Source: Brachycybe producta (Eukaryota > Arthropoda > Diplopoda > Playtdesmida > Andrognathidae). From it: a stretch of 64,000 bases of DNA. Of the stretch, positions 52,440-63,975 are shown in pieces (position 1 is the first letter of the stretch; each line of letters opens with the position of its first letter). The position numbers and the translations under genes are program-made. The DNA lies in the NCBI GenBank assembly GCA_036925085.1, contig JAUPFP010000005.1, positions 1,874,001 through 1,938,000 on the forward strand. Direction: 5' to 3'. A model generated the notes under the pieces. It saw only the letters and a list, made by a program, of their open reading frames with translations. It did not search any database and was not told the origin of the DNA.

Positions 52440-53586
52440 ACTACTAACTGCACCAATTTCAAGTCTGGCAGCATTATCTCTAACTACTTGACGATAGTAA
52501 GAGACTGATTACTTATATAGAGTCAGAGCTATGGGGTCATTGGTACGCTTCCAGTTCCTCCAACACATCAATTTATGGTTGAATGCCTTACGAGTACAGC
52601 GTGGAACATAAGACACTCGTCTAGTAGAAACAATTGGGGCATATTTATTTACTGCACTGAGAACAATGGACTGAAATTCTACCCAGACTGTTTCAATGTC
52701 AAAACATTGGTTTGCTTTGGGCCAGATTATTGAATGGAGATGATGTTTAATCTGTGCTAGGGCATGGTTGTTTAATATCCGCCTAGGTACAGGGTGTGCT
52801 TCAACTGGACCAAAATTGGGAATAGCAAAGCAGACAGCTAAATGAGGGGGATTGTCACTCAGACAAAAAGGTTCATCCCCATAGACATTACAAACAACAT
52901 TATCAACATCACAAAAAATTAAAGATAGTGTTGTCTCCACGTGTTGGAAACAGTACTAATTGGGAGAAAGCATTTTCAAACAAAAAATTAGCAAAAGACA
53001 TATCCAATGTATTATTGGCTTGAAATATGTGCCAATCAATGTGTGGTCTATTAAAGTCACCAACAATCACTGTTGGACCACGAAAGTTTAAAACTGACTG
53101 CAAGCTATCTATTAAGCTATTGGTTGCAGTTTCTGATGTAGAGCAAAGGGAGCTTTGATAGCATGTAATTAACCGTAAGGCAGAACCATGATTATGAAGA
53201 TCAACACAAAGTAATTATCCTCCTTGTCTAAAGCAAGTCACTTTTGAGTACTGGACACCACTGGATAATATTAGGCAGACCCCACCTCCACGTGATTTTC
53301 TATCACATCTTAGAACTGAAAACCCATCAGGTACAATTAAAGAGTCAGGTATAGAGTCAAACAGCCATGTTTCAACAAAACAAAGGCAGTTGACATCAGA
53401 TCGTGACAGCAAAAAGTGGTGCTGGTGGTCAAGTTTATTATACACACTGCGTGCATTTATAAGAAGACATTTTAGCCCCGATTTGCACGACAGTTCAGAC
53501 GTGCCTGACCCTTGAACAGTATTGTTAGGCCAGAATCCCCCAGCATCAGGGGGAATGACTGACCCAGCAAAATTAGAAGCATCCAA
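52440..53586 (-). pseudogene. LINE endonuclease region, frameshifted
   Basis: Frame 53586-53215 begins MDASNFAGSVIPPDAGGF and reads KCLLINARSVYNKLDHQHHF (conserved N-RS-NK start), CLCFVETWLFDSIPDS (catalytic Glu) and RGGGVCLILS. Frame 53103-52909 has VIVGDFNRPHIDW (Asp). Frame 52940-52509 continues the linker. Several shifts separate these parts. Confidence 0.75.
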
Positions 53587-53640
53587 GTTGCAAGTAACAT
53601 TTGGATGGGGATTTATAGACAGTATATACGCATAATAAAA

Positions 53641-54190
53641 TTCAATTCAACTCAGTACGCCTGCAATCTGGGGGATTGCTCCCGATCACAAATGATTGTC
53701 ATTCAGGTAAAACAAGACATCATTGTTAAATTGATATTATTTATTTTTTTTTTTTTTATTTAAAGACCTTTATTGGTATAAAAATTAATACAAAGCAACA
53801 AGACAGAAAATATTCAACATCGTCCTAACAAAGAAAGTTCTATCAACTGGAAGAGAATCCCATAGTTTAATAACATTCGGGGGGAAAAAGATAAAAAATA
53901 TGCATCAGTTCTAGCCATTAATTCTTTTAAAGTCTTTGAATGCTGGTGTCTTCCTTTGCGAGGATGTGTATTCAATAAGTCATTAAGTAGGGTAATATTA
54001 TCATCTGCCGGTAAACTTCCGTATTCAATGGGATCCAACTGCATAGTTGTCTTGCGCATATTGGTACACCAAAGGCAGAACCTTTCCGAACCACTCTGGA
54101 AGTCCTTTTGTGAAAAACTGTGGAGAATGTTCGTTTCAGATTTAATTTCATTCACATCATCAAAGCAGGCCGCCTTTAACGATTTTCAAC
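53641..54190 (-). pseudogene. LINE 3' fragment, same family as 21181
   Basis: Shares the 3' end (GGGGGATTGCTCCCGATCAC, GATTGTCATT) and (TTGAA)n-like tail with the fragment at 21181, and the protein segment NPRKGRFGHSKTFKELMAR (here THPRKGRHQHSKTLKELMAR). Head-to-tail next to the CR1-like LINE. Carries a small insertion at 53735-53815. Confidence 0.75.
53735..53815 (-). repeat. Tiny poly(A)-tailed retrocopy
   Basis: Compared with the sister LINE at 21181, this copy has about 75 extra bases. On the minus strand they include CCAATAAAGG (poly(A) signal) followed about 15 bases later by an A-run, with AATATT-like words on both sides. This looks like the very 3' end of a polyadenylated transcript inserted by LINE machinery. 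Confidence 0.45.
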
Positions 54191-54431
54191 TTTAGTACAA
54201 ATCACATTTAGTGAGGTCTGCAGGTCTTTTCGATAAAAACAAAGTAATTTTGTGATGTAGCCTCCTAATCAAAGAACTTCAATAAACTCTAAAAATAACA
54301 ATAAGCAGGATATTGCACAGCTTACTTTCATGAGATGACATCCTTAAAAAGAAACTATTTCTGTCTTACTTCTTATGTCAATTTTAAAATGCAGTTTATT
54401 TTCATTTTACTTTTGAAGTACTTTTTAAACA

Positions 54432-54807
54432 TGTAATGACCCGACTTGGGTCCACCACGAAGCCCTGGCAAAACTTCCCTGTCTTACCAGATCCCAGACT
54501 CCTTCGGGGACCAGGATCGCAGCACGGGCTGCCCTCCTGATGACGTGTCTGGGTGGCGCCGGCCAACCGGAGCCTGCCTCGCCTGCTTGCCAGTCATCCG
54601 ACCGTCGAGCCACGACGAAAACCTATGGTGTCGCCCTATGGGTCCACCGTATATAAGCCGGAACAGGACGGTGGTGGTACGGCGACTCCCAACTGTAAAC
54701 CCCACCCCCTCACGGATACTTCCCCAAATAAGTGAACACAACACAGTGTGTAAGTTAAAATAAAGGATAATTTATTCAACAGAATAAATAAACACTCTTA
54801 AAGAACA
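54432..54807 (-). repeat. 3' LTR of Gypsy D, distal (R-U5) part
   Basis: On the minus strand ends GTCGGGTCATTACA at 54432 and contains AATAAATTATCC followed by the CACACTGTGTTG segment. Continues in the part at 56468-56789 after removal of the insertion; total about 700 bp as for LTR B. Confidence 0.8.
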
Positions 54808-56467
54808 TGTTGGTTGTTTTTTGGCTGTATAGCTTTATTGTTAAAAATAACCAACTGAATTTAATTTTAACTTTAAGGTTAGGGGTCAATGAAGGCCCAT
54901 AAAAATTAAACAAATCAAATTGACTCGAAATTTTTATTTACGTTAAAATTTACTTTATTTTAATTCATAGAAATAGAAATTGTGATTAACATGACCTTTA
55001 CCAAAATATTATAAAAAGATTATCATAGGATTTTTTCCCTAATTTAGTTGATTAACACAGATATTATGAAGGGGTTAACATAAAAATAGGCAAATTGGTT
55101 TTCATATGTTTATGGGAAATACTTATAAAAATTGTTTATATAATGTTAAATTAAGATTTTAGTGTAAGTACAATCATTAAAATAAAATGAAATAATATAA
55201 AAACTAAAAAGTAAAAAATAGTAATAATAAAAAACAAAAGAAAATACATAGTACACTTACATATAATATGCAACCCACATATGGCAATCCATAATGTTAG
55301 AATCCTTCCAAACTAGCCAAGATGATTTTCCTTTATAGTTCCTCACTGGGAACCTTTGGAGCTACAGTACTCCTAACTTGGAAACGAATAAGTCCTACAA
55401 TACTCCAAAGTATGGAAACCAATAGTCACTACAGTACTCCAAATTAATGGAAACCAATAGTTTGTATAGTACTCCAAATGGAAACTTTTAGGCCTAACAG
55501 TACTCCCAAGGAAAGGAAACCCTTAGCACCACAGCACCCCACTGATAAGACTGCAAGAAATCAGTTTGGCCATCCTTTCGCAAGGTAGTTAAGCAATAAT
55601 CTGATTAAACACAGTCTGAACCACAGTACTCCAGTGATTTTGAAACCAGTGCTCAGATATATGTCCTCTTCAAATACTGTTAACTAGTAAAAGATTCACT
55701 GCTGAGAAGTCTCCAGTGTAGATGGCTGAAAAGCCAAAGTCCTAATAATTTTCTGAGCCAACTTGTGGCCATTTTATAGGAAATGGCCTCCATAGGCTTG
55801 TACTGGAGGCTTCCCATTGGTTAATGGTTAACTTACATAATTTGTAGACACATACATATTAAAATACACAAAGAACCATGCAGGATCTATGTTGGGGCAT
55901 AGATTCTACATGTTTCTTCATCATACACATACACAAATTTATTTTTTATTTTTACTTCCAGTCTGGGTTTTTGTGTGAACTGGGCTGTTTTGGTCTTGTT
56001 TGTTTGGGTTGCTAGGTGGCCTAGGGCTGTAAGGGGGGAATTTTGTTTGTTTCCTCATTCTCTAGACAGTTCTCTTGTCTGGGTATTTTCAAGAGAAGAG
56101 GAAGGGGATAAAAGTAAACAGGGGTTATATAATGAAGGGCTGCTTAATAGTTAAGAAGCATAATGAATTTTAAGAAGAAGGAGGTGTAATAAATGTGATT
56201 TTTTAAGTTTAAATAGGGAGAGAATTCTGTTTCTTTAAAAGTTTTTTGAGAGGGGAGCATTTTTGCTTTTAAAAATTTATGTTTAGCCCACAATACATAG
56301 GCATATGTTTTTGATAGGCCTATTTCTTTCAAGTGGCAGTTTTTTCTTTTATTTGGTTATTTGGGTAAAAACAAAACAGAAAAAGGGGGGGGAAAGAGGA
56401 GGAAACTGGTTTAGTTATTCTATGTCTACACAAAAATAAAAATAAAAAGTTTGAGATTTTGTTACCT
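54808..56467. mobile_element. 1.66 kb insertion in the LTR of Gypsy D
   Basis: Bounded by GAACA at 54803-54807 and 56468-56472, a 5 bp target duplication, and it restores a continuous LTR when removed. The left end is TGTTGGTTG and the right end TTGTTACCT, so not a clean TG..CA. No coding frame recognised. Its interior has a loosely repeated ACAGTACTCC-GGAAACC series (55370-55640). Possibly a solo LTR of another family or an unknown element. Confidence 0.5.
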
Positions 56468-56789
56468 GAACAAACAAATCTGGCTAAGTGGCCAAGTGAG
56501 TGGCCAAAGCACACAAACACAGAAGAACAAAGAGATGATATGGTGGCCATCTTGGCCCCCAGCAGCAACAACAAGCACATCCTCCTTCTTCAAGGCTCAA
56601 ACACACTGTCCCTCCTTAATGGCTGCCTTGCCATTAAGTACCCCAGGCTGCTCCACCTGGGGGTTGACAGTCTCCCTATCTGGAGTTTATGTCCTCTGCC
56701 GGGCTGCCTACTATAGCAGCTTAGCAGACGACAACAGGATTTAGAATTGCTTCTTCTAATTAAAGAAGGAGCAAAACTGGGCCGTCACA
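56468..56789 (-). repeat. 3' LTR of Gypsy D, proximal (U3) part
   Basis: On the minus strand starts TGTGACGGCCCAGTTTTGC at 56789 and runs through GCTGCTATAGTAGGCAGCCC and AGGGACAGTGTGTTTGA. Confidence 0.85.
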
Positions 56790-56799
56790 ATCTTCTCAA

Positions 56800-59660
56800 C
56801 TTCACTGATCCGCCCCGGGATCAGGTCTGTCGAGCCAGAAAGGATTGCTTTTGTGACCCCCCACTCAGTTTCAGGCTGACTTTGTTGGCGGTGGAACCAC
56901 CGGAGTGCCCATTCACTCCAATATCCACTGACGTACCCATCACAGGCACATCCGGGTGTTATGCCACCCGCCTCCGATATCGAACTCAGTCTCCCTGAGC
57001 CTCACCTCCTGCCATTGAAACACCTCGATGGCCAGAGTGGCAAGCTGTGGACCCTCTGTATGGTTCGACTTGTTAGATCTACGAGGGCGGCTGCGGGATC
57101 AGACATGCTCCTTCGTAGTGGTTGGATTACAAATTCTCCAACCATCTCTTCTAAGTTGCAGCCAAGGAGACGCTGGATGTATGGTGCCGCGAGCTGGACT
57201 AGACGAACTAACCCAGCTCCTGTCCCCACCATGTCCAAAATTGCAAAGCGTCTCCTAACCGGGTTGACGACCAACAACACTGGAAAGTCTACCGCCAAAA
57301 GCAAGCACATATCGCATGCTAAATGACGGCAACAATGGTTCCCATGGTACCGGGAGTGGCTCTCTCAAACGGTAATAACCAAGGTATTGGAACCCCTCCA
57401 TTCCCGGCTGGTTCTGCCACAGACCAAGTCAGTTATTCAGAAAGACCTCTCCTTCTGAATATGCAGGACTGGCTCCAAGGTGTCGTTCTTTGCCAATTGG
57501 CTGGGGAGACCTGGCTTTCTCTTCCAGTCCTAGGGTCGCAAAGACCACCTTGTCGGGACCCAGAGAGAAGGGTGTCCTTCCAGTGGAAGGCACGGGACCT
57601 CGTTTGGTAGGAACATTAACTGTCCCTGCTGGGCTGCCCCGCCTCTAGGTAAAGGCGAGCTGATCCGGTGGAGTTCCCACCGACCGAACCCGCAGGTTCG
57701 GTACCGCAACCACCTGCAGAGAGGATGGAAGCATGCCAAGACCAACGTCCTGCATAGACCTACCATCCATCTGCCCCATCAACACCTGACGGCTGTGGTC
57801 CGGCTGGTTCCCGGCCGACACGGTCGCACCGTGTCGGGACTCCTCCTCATCCATCCCAACCCTTCTGGCAGTCGTCCCCTGGGAATCCTGACCAGAAGGT
57901 CCTGGACCCTTCTTCCCATACCTGGACTTTCTATTGTCCAATCTCTTTTTCTTGTGGGAAGAAGGTTTACTGTGCTTTGGGCCTGGACACACCTAAGCTC
58001 AAAGACTCACCAGGCCGGTCAGACTTAGGAGGGTGGTTAGCCTCCTTCGAGTGACCGGACTTCCCAACCGAAGCCTTTCCAGCCAAAGCTGTACTCGCCT
58101 CCGAGTTGGCTCCCGTAGCCAACTTGACAATTGAGGGTGGTCGTGCCGCCACGACACGCCCTCGTTCATCCCGGGGAAGATTTACTTTCTCCAGTGCAAG
58201 GGTCGGCTGACCCATGCCACCAACAGTTTTAGCTTTCACACCTTTGGTAGGTGCCTTGGGAGCCTGCATCGCCCCCCTCTGGGCAATGTGCTGTTGGCCA
58301 GCGGCAGTTGAGGCACTTGCAACAAGTGCAACACCATGTCCGACAGGAGGTTCCCGTTACGAGCAGATTCGGGACTTCAGTTCCCCGCAGGGGCGGAAAC
58401 TGAGATGTCTGGAGCTCGAACTCCTGTCGACGTTCAACTTGCTTGGCCTTCTTGATTTGGATACCGTGCACGGTCCTCATAACTCCACTTGCTTGCGGGG
58501 AAGCCAGCCGGACGTCCTCGTGAGGTCTTATCATTTTTCCCCGCCAGATGACTGGCCACTGGTGGGTTGAAAGGGCGGGGACTTTTCTGTCCCTGACCAC
58601 TACCACCACTGGAGTGCTCTTTCTCGGAGCAGATACTGAAGGCTGGTTGGCCTTTTTCTCCACTCTTCGGTCCTTCTTGGGAGTCCCAGACTGCCAGCTT
58701 GAACCACCAGCCGCTGTTTCGGGGGAACCCTTAACAGACGGTTTGGCTAACAGGCCAGGCAGCCCCTGGGGCTTCCTCAGGATGAGCAAGGGTCTCAGCT
58801 GGATGGTCTACTGCCGGCGTAAGTTTCACCATGGCAGCTTCCATTCTCTCAAGCTGAGCCTCTCTCAGCAAGAGCCCTCATCCGTGCAGCATACCTAGCA
58901 GCACTAGACTTTTTCTTGGATTTCAATCCGTCCTTATGGCACTGCTGGGTAGGGAACTCCCCGACGTAGGATCGTTTCCCATCTGCCATCAGAAAACCTT
59001 CCAATAGTGTCTGGTACTTCCGACTTTCGTCTAAAAGATGAAGTCGGTCCTCTTCAGCTTCCTCCGAAGGGCCAACGTCCAGAAGACTTCTTTGAATGGT
59101 GGGAGTACCCTCCCGGGATCCAGTCATTGACCGTTTACCAGGGGAGGCCTTTCCTCTCCCTTCAGACTCCAAAGAGTCCTCTGAAGAGAGGATACACCGG
59201 CCTCTCCACTGCCTGGTGATGTGCACCACGGAAACCTCTGTAGTGTCCATCCCAGCCTCCAGGCTTTCCTCAGTCAGGCTAGCCAATTCTAGCCGGCTTC
59301 GGTTGGCCGGAGCTACCAGTTTTCTTCTGGCAACCAGCGATCCTGCATCTTTCCGTTTTCTCTGGTGCAACACCTGTCTTAGGTGCCCACTAGCGGCAAA
59401 TGACCGTCATTGTTTACTTTTCCAAACAAGGTGGCACTTAGCCGCTAATTTTGCCGGAGGAACGTCCCACAGCTGCGGCATGGCGGCTAAAACATCTTTA
59501 GCAGCCTCCACCACTGGTTCCATAGAGATCCTACCGTCATCTGCCTTTTTAGGCGCAGCTACACGTTACGAGTTTCCGGGAAAAGATGCAGGAGAGATTA
59601 CGGTCTGAAATTTCATCTGCAGACTTAACAGCAAGTCCGCAGCTGGACATTACGGATTTC
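56800..59660 (-). pseudogene. Gypsy copy D 3' ORF region (unknown protein)
   Basis: About 2.9 kb between the integrase tail and the LTR, the longest version here. Minus-strand landmarks in order: CNDGHLPLVGT-like start, LELASLTEESLEAGMDTTEV (about 59290), GRCILSSEDSLESEGRGKAS, a Pro/Lys segment PQGLPGLLAKPSVKGS, EFELQTSQFPPLRG (58420), KHSKPSSHKKKRLDNRKSRY (57960), DEEESRHGATVSAGNQ, NNRLGLWQ-like, NPVRRRFAILDMVGTGAGLV and QLAAPYIQRLLGCNLEEMVG (57270-57090). Frames change often. No domain recognised. Shared segments in A and C show that it was a real part of the family. Confidence 0.6.
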
Positions 59661-60240
59661 TTCACCCAGTTCTCCCTGGGCGACCGCCATCTGTCAGTAA
59701 CAGACAGGCGGAGTCCCATCCAGGGGTCGCTGGGTGCCCAGTTTTATTTCTACGTACCAGGCTGTCATCCCATTCCAGGGATGGGCCTGCTCTCTCCCAC
59801 CAGGGCAGGGACTCATAAAGTTCCTGTAGAACCCTGGTGGAAGCTCTCTTTCGGATGGAGGTTATACTGGGGCTGAGGTGCTTCCTCTGCCTCAGAGTCG
59901 GTAGACTCCGTAGCCAAGCCAGGTTGACTGGACGGTCCTGGAGGAACATTGTCATCCTCCACCATCCTATCAGCCTGGGACTCAGCATCACTGGTCTCAC
60001 TGGAGTTCGAAGAGGTGTCAGAGCCTCCTAGGCTATCTTCCTCCCGAACTCCACATGTGGGAACATACAGCTTCAGGTTATCAACGTGAAACTGGTCCCA
60101 CACCTTCTGACCATATCCATCTACGAATTCTATCTCGTAGACTTGGTCGGAAATCTGCCGGACTACCGTACCCAGTTCAGCCTTGTAAACGAAGTTCCAC
60201 TTCTTGGCTTGGCCGAGCTTCCCAGCCATATCCCTCATCT
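59660..60240 (-). pseudogene. Integrase GPY/F-like tail and acidic extension, Gypsy D
   Basis: Open for 141 codons (60238-59813): MRDMAGKLGQAKKW, VVRQISDQVYEIEFVDGYGQ, VWDQFHVDNLKLY, then an acidic Ser-rich region (GGSDTSSNSSETSDAESQAD) ending near YNLHPKES. Next frame ELYESLPWWERAGPSLEWDD (59900-59780) is conserved in copy C. Confidence 0.7.
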
Positions 60241-61060
60241 AGACCTTCATACCAGGCTGGTACAGGGGTGGCTTCACCCGGCCAGCATCATACCGGCTCT
60301 TCTGCTTTGCCTGAGCGGCCGCCAAATTTTGACGAGCATGCTCCTCTGCAGCTTGCAGGTCAGCCAAGTCACGGACCGTTAGGAAGGAGATTATCAATCT
60401 CCAACCTTGGTTCGCGGCCAAACAACAATTGGTACGGAGACACTTAAGTGCTCTCCTGTACCGCAGTGTTGTAGGCCCACACGGCAGGCCGTAACTTCTC
60501 AAACCAATCACGTTTATCCTTGAGGGGATCAAGGTAATGCTTGATGGTTTCCATTACGGTTTTAATCATACGCTCCGTAAGTCCATTAGCTTGCGGTTGG
60601 TATGCCGTCGTGTGGTGCTGTGCTATATTATAGCGCTCCCTGAACTTTCGCAAAACTTTGCTACAGAACTGGGAACCACGATCCGAGATGAGAGTTGTCG
60701 GTGTGCCATACACCAACAAGATCTCATCTTTCAGGAACTTAACACAAGCGGCCGTAGCCCTTCATACTGCCTTCGCCACGCCGTACCGGGTGAAGTAGTC
60801 CACCATGATCAACACATAGGAAACTCCGCCCACGGACGCATGAAACGGCCCAACAAAGTCCATTCCCCAGGCATGAACTGGGGACTCTGGAACTGTCCGT
60901 TGCAAGAATCCTTGAGCTCTTGCGAACTGTCGTACTCTCTGACACACCAAGCATGACTTAACATACTCCACCATGTCATGTTTCATACCTAACCAGTAGA
61001 AACGAGTACTTCACCGTTGGTAGGTCTTGTACACTCCGAAGTGAATCCTGAACTGAGCTA
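60241..61060 (-). pseudogene. Integrase of Gypsy copy D
   Basis: HFGVYKT and CLVCQRV (zinc-binding His and Cys pair), WGMDFVGPF (first catalytic Asp), MVDYFTRYG, LISDRGSQF (second Asp), AYQPQANGLTERM (Glu), HYLDPLKDKRDWFEKL and VWAYNTAVQEST. All three catalytic residues remain. Stops near 61011, 60720 and 60444 break the frame. Confidence 0.85.
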
Positions 61061-61299
61061 TCGTGCAACTTCCGCAAGCAGAAGGCTTAACACGACCTCG
61101 GCACCACCAACACAGTTCTTGTACGATCCTGAATGGATTTGAGGGCATACAACAACCTGCCTGTCGAGTCGGGGTTAGTGCGGAGCTCAATCCGCACCTT
61201 GGAGCACCAACTGTCATTGGTCTGCTCCTTTACCCAATCCACCTCGGAACGGATCCGGTAAATTACCTCACCCACGTCTGCCTCGACGTGTTCAAGTAA

Positions 61300-62436
61300 A
61301 GAAGGATTGTCAACTTCATTTACCGGATACCAACTCAGTCAGCATCCTCGTGAACTGAATCTTATACCGGTACTCCTGCAACTGCATTTGCCAATGCCCC
61401 AACCCACGGCAAACATGATCGCTAAGCATTCCTGCTCGGTGACACTTGTGTTTCCGGTCCCTTCATGAGACGGCTAGCGTAGGCCAGAACCCTTGTCCTC
61501 CGGTAACTTCTGGTATACTACGACACCTAGACCGTACCCACTAGCATCGGTGTGAATCAACACCTCACCATGTGGATCATACATGGTGAGCACCGGTGCT
61601 TCGGTTAAAAATGCCTAACCGCTCGAACACTAGACCACACTGCTCCGACCAGTCAAAGGACGCATCCCTCCTGGTCAGATCATGCAGTGGCCTGGCGACC
61701 TTGGCGAAGTCCTTAATGAACTTACGGTAGTAACCGGCCAGTCCAAGAAAACTTCGGACGGCGGTTACTGTTGTAGGAACACTGAACTCTTCGATTGCTC
61801 TCACGAATCCCGGGTCCGGAGCAACTCCCTCGGCACTAACAATCTGACCGAGATATTTGACCTTGTCATAACCGAAGAAACATTTCTTCGGCTGGAGTTT
61901 CAGCTGCGCCCCTCATAACAGTCTCAGGACAGTACTTAAGCGTTCAAGAAACTGCTCAAAGGTACTCCCAAAGACGATAATATCGTCTAGGTACACCAAG
62001 CAGCTCTACCACTTATGTCCCGCCAACAAGAGGTCTAGCGCTCTTTGCATCGTGGCAGGAGCATTGCAGAGTCCGGAAGGCATTTTTCGGAACTCAAACA
62101 GACCTTGAGAGCAAATGAATGCTGTCTTCTGAATGTCTCGCTCCGCCATCCTGACCTGCCAGTAACCACTAGCAAGGTCCAGGGTTGCGAAATACTTCGC
62201 TCCAGCAAGTAAATCGAGGGCATCATCGATGCGAGGTAATGGGTACTGATCCGCCTTTGTCTGGGCATTCAGTCGCCGATAGTCCACACAAAAACGAAAG
62301 CCACCATCCTTCTTGCGAACAAGTAAAATAGGGCTCGCGTAGGGACTATGCGAAGGTTGGATTATGCCTGCATCCAACATCTTCGCTACCTCTTCTCTCT
62401 CGATTGCACGAGCCGCCGGAGCGCTTCTTTGCTGCA
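61300..62436 (-). pseudogene. Reverse transcriptase and RNase H of Gypsy D
   Basis: RT frame 62437-62006: [60 protein letters not shown] (FATLD, first Asp) and [18 protein letters not shown] at about 62005 precedes SCLVYLDDIIVFG (catalytic YLDD). Then KCFFGYDKVKYLGQIV and SFLGLAGYYRKFIKDFAKVA, RPLHDLTRRDASFDWSEQC. RNase H starts VLIHTDASGYGLG (61575-61535) with its Asp, followed by shifts. Copies element RNA to DNA and removes the RNA. Confidence 0.88.
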
Positions 62437-62515
62437 CTTGGACTCTTGTCCCTCTGCCATAGGCCTTTATGGCTGCTTGCAGAGTAATTTTTCAAATTAA
62501 AAAACAAAATCCTTC
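62437..62515 (-). repeat. ~78 bp insertion in pol of Gypsy D, shared with NSMAF intron 7
   Basis: pol reads GGLPPVRE up to about 62520 and resumes [15 protein letters not shown] at 62437. Other Gypsy elements have no residues between these parts. The inserted bases carry a TAA stop and on the + strand read TTGTCCCTCTGCC, then GGCTGCTTGC, then GTAATTTTTCAAA, matching 38860-38916 joined to 43995-44010. Confidence 0.6.
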
Positions 62516-63429
62516 TCGCACAGGAGGTAACCCACCGGTATCAATGGTGTGTTCGACGAGCGGGGTTTGCCGAGAGCATTTCAGCAGGAACTCCCAAAGC
62601 TGTGCTGCTTTTTCAGGCTTCAGACTAGGTCCGATTTTAAGGCACTCTTCGAGAGTGGGTTTAACTTCCGCATTGAGGACCCGGCGACCTTTACCGGTCA
62701 CCCCTCTCCACTTAGGCGGAAGCCCCCATGGGCGGCTATCTCCATCAGTGGGGTCTCCCCTCTCAACTTAGATGGATCGTCCAGTCCCACCACCAGGGCT
62801 GCCTCCACAGCTTGAGCTGTCACCACACCCTCCCCTGTTTCCAGGGCAATGGGTACGTCGGCGACGTCTCAAGCCAAATCTCGTAAGAGCCTTCCTCTGT
62901 GGCTTCGGCAATTCCTGCCACTGCCAACAGACCACGGCCACCTAAGGCTTTACGATGGGGCTCTACGAGAAGCAGCTGTCCAGGGCCAGCATGCTCTATC
63001 AAGCTCACGGGAACAACCTTCCGCGCATGAGCTGATAACCAGACATTCTCCAACTGTCGCAGGGAACAAACTTCCCCGCTCCTAATTGGAGAACTGGTCT
63101 CGGCGAGTTCAGGCGACACAATGTTGACCCACCCATCCACCTTTTCAGGCTCCACAGGCATACCTTCCGGTATCCTGAAGGGCGGGAGTAGCAGAGGCTC
63201 CACAGAATCGTGAAGCTTCGCCAATGCCTCCAACGAGTTCGAAAGTTGTACCAAAGTACCCTGCAAAGGCTGATCGGCCAGTGCGGCATGAATAGCATCT
63301 GGATGTGCGGTCCAGATGTCTTCCCGGAAATCTATCTTCCGGCTCACGACGTCCAACATCAACCCAAACCGAGAAGCCATGTCAACACCTATAATGGCTT
63401 CTCCTTCACCCTCAATGAGAAGATGGGTT
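62516..63429 (-). pseudogene. Protease C-terminal part and protease-RT linker, Gypsy D
   Basis: Frame 63380-62820 begins MASRFGLMLDVVSRKIDF, like the GMDFLSRFG-LD segment after retropepsin, and runs through a variable linker. Frame 62701-62492 contains PTLEECLKIGPSLKPEKAAQ and EHTIDTGGLPPVRE, the usual lead-in to RT. A stop separates the two. Confidence 0.65.
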
Positions 63430-63975
63430 CATATGGACCTTTCGTGGATTGCTATGTCCACGTACACGACTCCTTCTATCGCGATGGAGTACTCACTCAT
63501 GCCCGAAAGGCATGAGGGGAGGCTAACCTCCTGCACCGGTAACCCCATCCCCTGTGCCACCAACATGCTCATTACCGAAACTTCGGCACCGGTGTTGACG
63601 ATCGACTCAACCAGCCGACCATCCATCGACACCAGAACACGTGGTGCCCCACGCAAATAAGCACGGCTCTGTAATTCTGGTATGGGCAACCATTGTTGCC
63701 CGACATTACTTTTCTGAGCCTCATCTGTCTTCCCGTCCGCAAGGGACGGTCGTACCGGATGCTCAGGGGTCGCCCGGTGATACTCGAGCAACCTGTCCTT
63801 GGGCAACAGCCTTTGGACAGTCCTTCTTAAGGTGACCCATTTGGTTACACCGAAAGCATGGACCTGGTTGCCTATGAGTAGGACCTCCACCAGCCGTTTG
63901 GCCGGACCCTGACGGGGCCACTGTGGACTTATTTCCACCGTGGCTCCGCCGCTTCGTCAGGGTTATTGTCGCTTT
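63429..63975 (-). pseudogene. CCHC zinc knuckle and aspartic protease, Gypsy D
   Basis: The knuckle CFRCNQMGHLKKDC (63858-63816) is a perfect CX2CX4HX4C gag nucleocapsid motif, out of frame with the protease frame 63938-63429. The protease reads VLVSMDGRLVESIVNTGAEV and SVMSMLVAQGMGLPV. The catalytic Asp of DTG is Asn here (63582-63599), which would abolish activity. The rest of gag is absent. Confidence 0.8.

Larger units (their letters stand above)
50527..53640 (-). mobile_element. CR1/Jockey-group LINE, nearly full length
   Basis: 3.1 kb in antisense orientation in NSMAF intron 11. Order on the minus strand: endonuclease, reverse transcriptase, C-terminal region, then an (ATT)n tail (50530-50556). 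Several indels break the frame, but the RT block is open for 389 codons, so the copy is younger than its neighbours. Confidence 0.85.

Noticed and set aside
60055-60447. Plus-strand frames over copy D
   Set aside because: Antisense of integrase.
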